This document shows positions 58,604 to 64,000 of a DNA stretch of 64,000 bases, in pieces. Under the pieces are notes generated by a model. That model ran no database searches. It saw only the letters and a program-made list of their open reading frames with translations, and was not told the origin of the DNA. Source of the DNA: Dermanyssus gallinae (lineage: Eukaryota > Arthropoda > Arachnida > Mesostigmata > Dermanyssidae); assembly GCA_003439945.1 (NCBI GenBank), contig QVRM01005597.1, positions 207,001-271,000 on the forward strand. Direction: 5' to 3'. Numbering within the stretch: the first letter of the stretch is position 1; every line of letters starts with the position of its first letter. The position numbers and the translations under genes were made by a program.

Positions 58604-59240
58604 AGGGTCAGTTTTGAAAAAGTAGTGGCAAACGGATTGATTGACAGGCTAGGTTACTACATGTGGTACTGGTGCGCTAGTCATGGTCGTCATCTACGGG
58701 GGTATACCCGGTTTAATCCCCGCCAATGACCAAATTTTCTTTAGGCGATGTTTATTGATGATGGGCGATGAACCATAACATACCGCTGAGATTTTAGCGG
58801 TCATGGTGCCACAAGGACTAATGGGGAAACCCTAGATCTCTCTTAGCATGTCCGGCTGCGGTGCACTCGACATATACCTCACGGCGAATCCAAGCCCGTA
58901 TAGTACGGATAGTAATAGAAATAACAGCAACCTCCTTTACGATGTTCTTGCTTGTCAATGACTACATGTCAAAGTCCGGAATGCAAGAACGCCAGGCTTC
59001 TGTCGCGTTCAAATTCAATAGTATTGTCGACTTGAATTTTTGGCCTATTTCGATGTCTAAATTACCTTAATTCGGTGGAAGACAGGCATGCCCAGCGGTG
59101 AAAACAAACGCATATACGCACGTGCGGCAAGAAAGCTAAATACTAAGCACCAGCCATACAAAATATCCTAATCTTACGGCTGAACATTTCGATGCTATCA
59201 AATATATAGTAAGATAAGAGTACTAGCTTATATTAGTAAT

Positions 59241-60524
59241 GGTAGTTCAATAAGTTCTTAGAATGAAAACCAAGAATTTTCCAATTCATGTTTTTAAATT
59301 TATCTTATTCGATATACTCCCCGAGATGCTCAATACACTTTTCCCACCAAGATTTCAGAGCTTTTATACCTCTTAAGTAGAATTCCGCGTCTTTAGACTG
59401 AAAATAGGCATTGACAGCAGCCTTAACCTCTTCATTGCTGGAAAAACGCTTTCCACCGAGACTATTCTTCAAATGTCCGAAGAGGAAATAATCAGAGGGG
59501 GCCTAGTCTGGAGAATAGGAAGGTTGTTCAATCAGTTCGAACCTCAGTTGGGCCAGTTTTGCCGATGCTTGCCGGGACTTGTGTGCAGGAGCATTGTCCT
59601 GGTGAAACAAGACAACCTTCTTCTGCAAAGCGGGCCGTTTTACGATGAGTTTTTGCTAAAGGCAGTCTAACAGTCTTGCCTAATATTCTCCTGTGATCGT
59701 TTTACCGCTCTCAAGGTAGTCGACCAGCAGTATTCTACGTTGGTCTTAAAAAACTGTAGCCATCACCTTTCCGGTCAATGCCGTTGTCCGCACCCTCTTC
59801 GGAGGTCCTTCATCAGGTGCACACCATTGGCAAGATGCTTCTTGGGTCTCGGGAGTGTAGTGATGGACCCAGCTTTCATCGACGGTCATGAATCTGCGCC
59901 AAAAATCCGACGGATTGTTCGACATCTTGGCCAAATTTCGCTGTGAAGCGAAAACAGGCGCGTTTTTTTGGCCTTGGTTGAGCAAATGCGGCAGCCATTT
60001 TTCTCTGAGCTCTTTCATCTTCAAGTTTTCGTGCAGGATGAAATGCACACTACCCAAACTGATCCCCAAGGCCTCCGCTATCTCCCTAATGTTCACTGGC
60101 TTATCTGCGGCAACGATTTTCCGCACCTTTTCCACGTTTTCCTAATCAGTTGCCGTTTTTGGGCGTTTTGAACGTAGTTCATTCCGGTGCTCCTGCGACC
60201 TCTTTTTAACTCATTAATCCAGTTGGAAACCGTGGCAAAACATGGCGCAGAGTCACCGTACACCTCGTCTAACTCAGTTTTCACTTGGGTCGCATTCCAA
60301 CCTTTGAAATAAAATGCTTGATAACCACTCGAAACTCTTTTTTCTCCATTTTTCAAAATCACGCCGATACGTTGCACGAGAAAAGCGATCAAACGAAATC
60401 GCAACGGCCAATCACCATAATATTTTGACTGCTGGCAGTCGAAAAGTTGCAGTTCCTAATAGCGGTGGAAGCGCGCCAAAATTCGAATTCTAAAAAGCTC
60501 ATTCTAAGAACTTATTGAACTACC
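59241..60524 (-). mobile_element. Mariner element with perfect 25-bp terminal inverted repeats
   Basis: Left end 59241-59265 starts GGTAGTTCAATAAGTTCTTA; the right end 60500-60524 is its exact reverse complement over 25 bp. Total 1284 bp, a normal mariner length. The ends sit 2-3 bp inside TA dinucleotides (TAAT| and |TGTA). The transposase inside is broken. Confidence 0.95.
59305..60349 (-). pseudogene. Mariner transposase, disrupted
   Basis: Start MEKKEFRVVIKHF at 60349, then a frameshift in the T-run before YFKGWNATQVKTELDEVYGD, a second one before RSKRPKTAT, a TAG after TATD, then an open stretch VEKVRKIVAADKPVNIREIA to TALTGKVMATVF (60135-59746) with the first catalytic Asp in TVDESWVHHY. 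Further stops follow in the DYLESGKTITGEY region. The second Asp is in HQDNAPAH, and a TAG lies inside the third-Asp motif (SPD-stop-APSDY, about 59505). Stop at 59307-59305. At least two frameshifts and several stops, so non-functional. Confidence 0.93.
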
Positions 60525-63500
60525 TGTAATATAGAATTTCATATTATTCGACGAACAGCGAAATATACCATAGACGGCTAGCCTTTTCCTAGGAAGACTG
60601 TAGCACAAGAATGCAGGTTTTGAGCATTGCTATAATTTTCAACAGGAATACTACAGCTCTGTTGGGGCTTCTCTGTAAGCTTTCGGCACGGTTGCTGATC
60701 GGCGGTGTTTTTCTGATAGCAGTAGAACTCCAAGCGCACAGAGTGGTTATTTTGTTGTGACAATACATCTTTATGTTTATGACAATCTTCAACAATCATA
60801 TCAGCCACACGTACATAAAACCGGAACAATGTAGTCTCCAACTCATTATCTCGACATGATGGCGATAAGTCATGAGTCAGTTGCTGATTTGATCCTTACG
60901 TTGCGACGCAGAAAAGACAGATGCCCTACGAAATTAAGTCCCTGTTGGCATCTATTATTGCTGAGCGGCGTCTTTCAAAAGCAACACTGCAGACACTACA
61001 TTGTGTAACAGCGACGCGCCAAAGGAAACGCAAATGTCGTTCTCCAATTTCGGTCAAATAAGTGTTTTCTCGTCACAGGAGGCGCAAGGCGCGCCTATCT
61101 ATACAGCTACTACGCCGGTCGCGGGTTTGGTGCGACAAAACTCTCGGCGGACGAGAGACGGGACTTGGGCATGAGGCACGGGCGTTTCGTGACGCATACC
61201 TAGTGAAAGAAAGGAAGCGCAGCCATCCAACGCGTCGCACACCGAACCTGTTTCCGGTAAGCGACCGTGTTGTAATTAGCGTTCTTCAGATGTTCCCGAC
61301 GTTGGCCTCTCTCCAGGGAAGGATAGTTAGGTAGGTGTGTGTTGGGCGATAGAGGGCTGGCAGCCAGCCCTCGGCCAGAATGTCTTTCAGCTCAGCCGAA
61401 TTCAGTTTTCCCGCCCGAAATCATCGTCCCCATCGTCGAGGAGGTAGCAGTAGCAGCGAGTACCGCTGTGGCAAGAGGAAACCGACGACCTAGTTTTGTT
61501 AGTTGGATGCCCCCCAGGCACCACAACGTGAATCCGGCTTCGAGCTTCGAGTTGGTTGCGTCGTCCGAAGGACGATGCCCAGAGTCGGCTGGCTAGGATG
61601 GCATCCGCGGGCTGCAACCCAACATCTGTGTTCAACAGCCGTCCGGTTAGAAATGCAACAACAATAACAACATCCACAACAACATCCACAACTTTCTACC
61701 CACTACGACCACTATCCTTGGCGGCGGCAGCAGCAATGGTACCACGTTTACTACTACTACTAATACTACCACTACTATTACTAGTAAGAGTCCGCCGGAA
61801 CGCTGTCTTTCCGGAGCACTCACTGACCAGCGAGTGTTCCCTTTCGCGCGGCGAGATCTCGAGACGAACAACGGCGTCGCTCTGCGGGCAGAGAGTTTTG
61901 CTGTAGCTGCTATGGCAACAACGGTGTTCGCACGAGCGGCGCTGATGGCGACAATGGCGAGCAAACTGTGACACATACACGGTCGAGCAAGAAGAAAGCC
62001 CGCGCTGCGTTGGGCTGCATTTGCCACCCAAATTTCTTGATGGCAACAGCGGTGGCGTGAGCAACCGTCAACGTCAACGGCGCCATCACACGCTCAGGTC
62101 TTCGTGTTCCTTTTCCAGCAGCTGCTGTGTCTACTGCTGCTGCTGCTGCCGCCGACGACGACTGCTGCTACCGCGCTCCACAGTCCCTGCAGAGCTCAAC
62201 GAAATTATCGTATTCGTTCGTGCACTCGTCCGTTGCCCCCCGACTTGGGGGAGAGGGTGAGCCCTTTTCCCCATCTGCCGTCGTCGTCCCCCCTCACATC
62301 CTACCTACATCCCTCTATTCCCCGGTCGCCCGTTCGCTTGCTCCGTCGGTCCGAGCGTGCGTACGTGCGCCGTAGAGTTCAGCCTGGATGCGCAGCACGC
62401 CCACTGCGTTCTCTCATGCGTTCGATCGTATGGCTGTGACCCCACCCTTCTCCCCCCCCCAGCCGGCAGGCCGCCCGTCACCGCGCCTCCTCGCCTGGTG
62501 TCTCACCAAACCTCTCTCAACTGCATGCGGTCTCGCAGACGACGCCGATGACGACGACGACGATGGCGACGACAACGACTGATGAGACGCGATAGCGCGC
62601 GGCTGGTCACCCGCCTCCTCTCGATTCGGTCGGCTTCAAACGCTGTGTTTTAAGCTCGCTGGGGCGCGCACAGTCAGATTTGTAGTGCGCTCGTTGTAGT
62701 CAGCGCAGGCAAGAGGAGAGGCACCGACGATGAATAGCAAACGGTTTCGCACACCACTCATCCACTCCTCCCTCGCCTTTCCACCTCGCAGAGAAGGGGG
62801 CCCTATCCTCCTCAAGGCAAGGCTTGCGCGTGCTTGAGAGAAGTCACGGCAGCACAAGAAGACTCAGTGCAGTGGCGATGGCCCGGCAGAGGAAAGAGGG
62901 CATACTCTGTGACACGGGAATATTCTATTCGTGGGTCGGTCTACAGGACTACAGTTAGTCGACATAAACAGAGCTAATGCCCTCGAGACCCTTGCCTTAG
63001 CAGCAATTGGCACCACCTAGATGGGAGTTTCGTCTCATGGACAACATCGCCGGAATGGGTAAACAGTCAGCCAGATGGTCGGGCAGGCACTCCGCACTCG
63101 CACTCCACCATCGTAGTTATGGTGGTGGTGGTGGTGATGACGTTGGTGGGCGACATCATCTCAGCTGGCTATTTGCGGCAAATTTTTAAGTTAATGGAAT
63201 GTCCATTAAATCACTATTCCTTCGTCCTGCTCCTGCGTTCCCGGACGCGGGCAGGTCCCACCAATGTCCCTCCAGCATCGAAGCCCCTAGATAGTGCGCT
63301 GTGTTACTGATTTGGCGGGCCTTCTACGTATGTCATGAGACCAATAGTGCAGAACCACCGTGGTAAAAACTAGGCAACGCTGTGCAGCTTGGTATGCGTG
63401 TGTGTGTTTGTGAGTGTGCTCAAAGCAACGACCCGACCGTGGAGCTCCGTGTCGGTGAAGCCAACAAAAGTAGGTTGCCCTCTCTACATCGCATCCGCAT

Positions 63501-64000
63501 AGCCATAAAACGCAAAGTTAGAAAGAAAGAGAGAGAGAGAGAGCGAGAGAGGAGCTAGGATCATTCCCCTCAAGATGTCAAAGTAAAACTTTTTGATGCT
63601 GACGTGTACACCTTGCAAAAGGAGACTAGCCGAACCAACAGCGGGGGGTTCGGTTCACCCATGAACTTTGCGCATTTTCAACAAAAAGCGGCTTCAATTC
63701 ACAGAAAGCGAGACGTGTCGCGAACAACCGAATGCCAAGACGTTGTTGTGCATAACGTTGATGGTCTAGTGAAGGCTCACCATATACATTGATAGCCGAA
63801 GGCAAACGGCCCACAGTAATTGTATATGTCGATTTGAACCACTGTTGATTTCATACCAAAACTATTTTTAGTATCAAATCAACATTTTTTCGAATGCAAC
63901 ATGTGCAACATAACAGATGAAAAAGTTCTTACTTTCTCCAAGATGGTCCTGGAGGAAGACAACTTTCTCTTTCCTAAAAAAGGTAGCATTGCAAACTGTG
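60525..64000. other. No gene recognised; GC-rich block 61.3-62.9 kb
   Basis: 61.3-62.9 kb is GC- and CpG-rich with GAC/CTG/AAC triplets and a C-run (62451-62459), and could hold a promoter or untranslated exon of a gene reading either way. No frame resembles a known protein. (GA)n at 63526-63551 and a GT-rich patch at 63119-63140. Nothing else identified. Confidence 0.4.

Noticed and set aside
61402..62439. Overlapping frames on both strands in the GC-rich block
   Set aside because: Frames persist because stop codons are rare in GC-rich DNA; Ser/Arg/Leu-rich without conserved motifs.

Overview
The window is eukaryotic, almost certainly animal, DNA. It has large introns with GT-AG (and one probable GC-AG) boundaries, long (AT)n and (ATT)n microsatellites, mariner-type DNA transposons, several kinds of non-LTR retrotransposon and tRNA-derived SINE-like pieces. 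The element mix and the EF-hand rhomboid gene fit an arthropod; I cannot name the species. Nothing bacterial (operons, CRISPR) is present.

One host gene dominates. On the minus strand, ten coding exons between 51950 (start codon) and 16659 (stop) join in perfect phase to give a 952-residue protein. It has a long low-complexity N-terminal half (Gln/Ala-rich), an EF-hand exon, a second Gln-rich stretch, then a rhomboid membrane domain of the RHBDL/Rhomboid-4 type. The HxxxN element and the active-site Ser are present, but the residues after the Ser are Cys-Pro instead of Gly-Gly, and the catalytic His in the sixth transmembrane segment aligns with Pro. The protein therefore looks like a catalytically dead rhomboid.

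The rest is introns, flanks and mobile DNA. 2.5-3.6 kb: decayed mariner. 3.6-4.66 kb: palindromic cluster of a non-coding repeat. 5.5-8.53 kb: intact 976-codon retrotransposon ORF with a C-terminal restriction-like endonuclease, lying between (ATT)n tracts; two short 3'-end copies of the same family sit at 52.3-52.8 kb, each also between (ATT)n tracts. 26.3-27.3 and 56.6-57.5 kb: two 3'-end copies of an R2-clade retrotransposon, both bounded by (AT)n tracts. 19.3-21.1 and 45.0-46.1 kb: two decayed copies of one I/R1/Jockey-like element. 48.4-51.2 kb: decayed two-ORF element with zinc-knuckle ORF1. 53.9-55.0 kb: CR1/Jockey-like reverse transcriptase fragment. 59.24-60.52 kb: mariner with perfect 25-bp terminal inverted repeats but a broken transposase. 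39.5-40.1 kb: four ~145-bp tandem units next to exon 3. SINE-like tRNA pieces lie at 22.6, 29.3 and 58.4-58.7 kb.

The recurring theme is insertion of endonuclease-bearing retrotransposons into two classes of simple repeat, (ATT)n and (AT)n. About 2.4 kb at the left end, 55-56.6 kb and 60.6-64 kb hold nothing I can identify.
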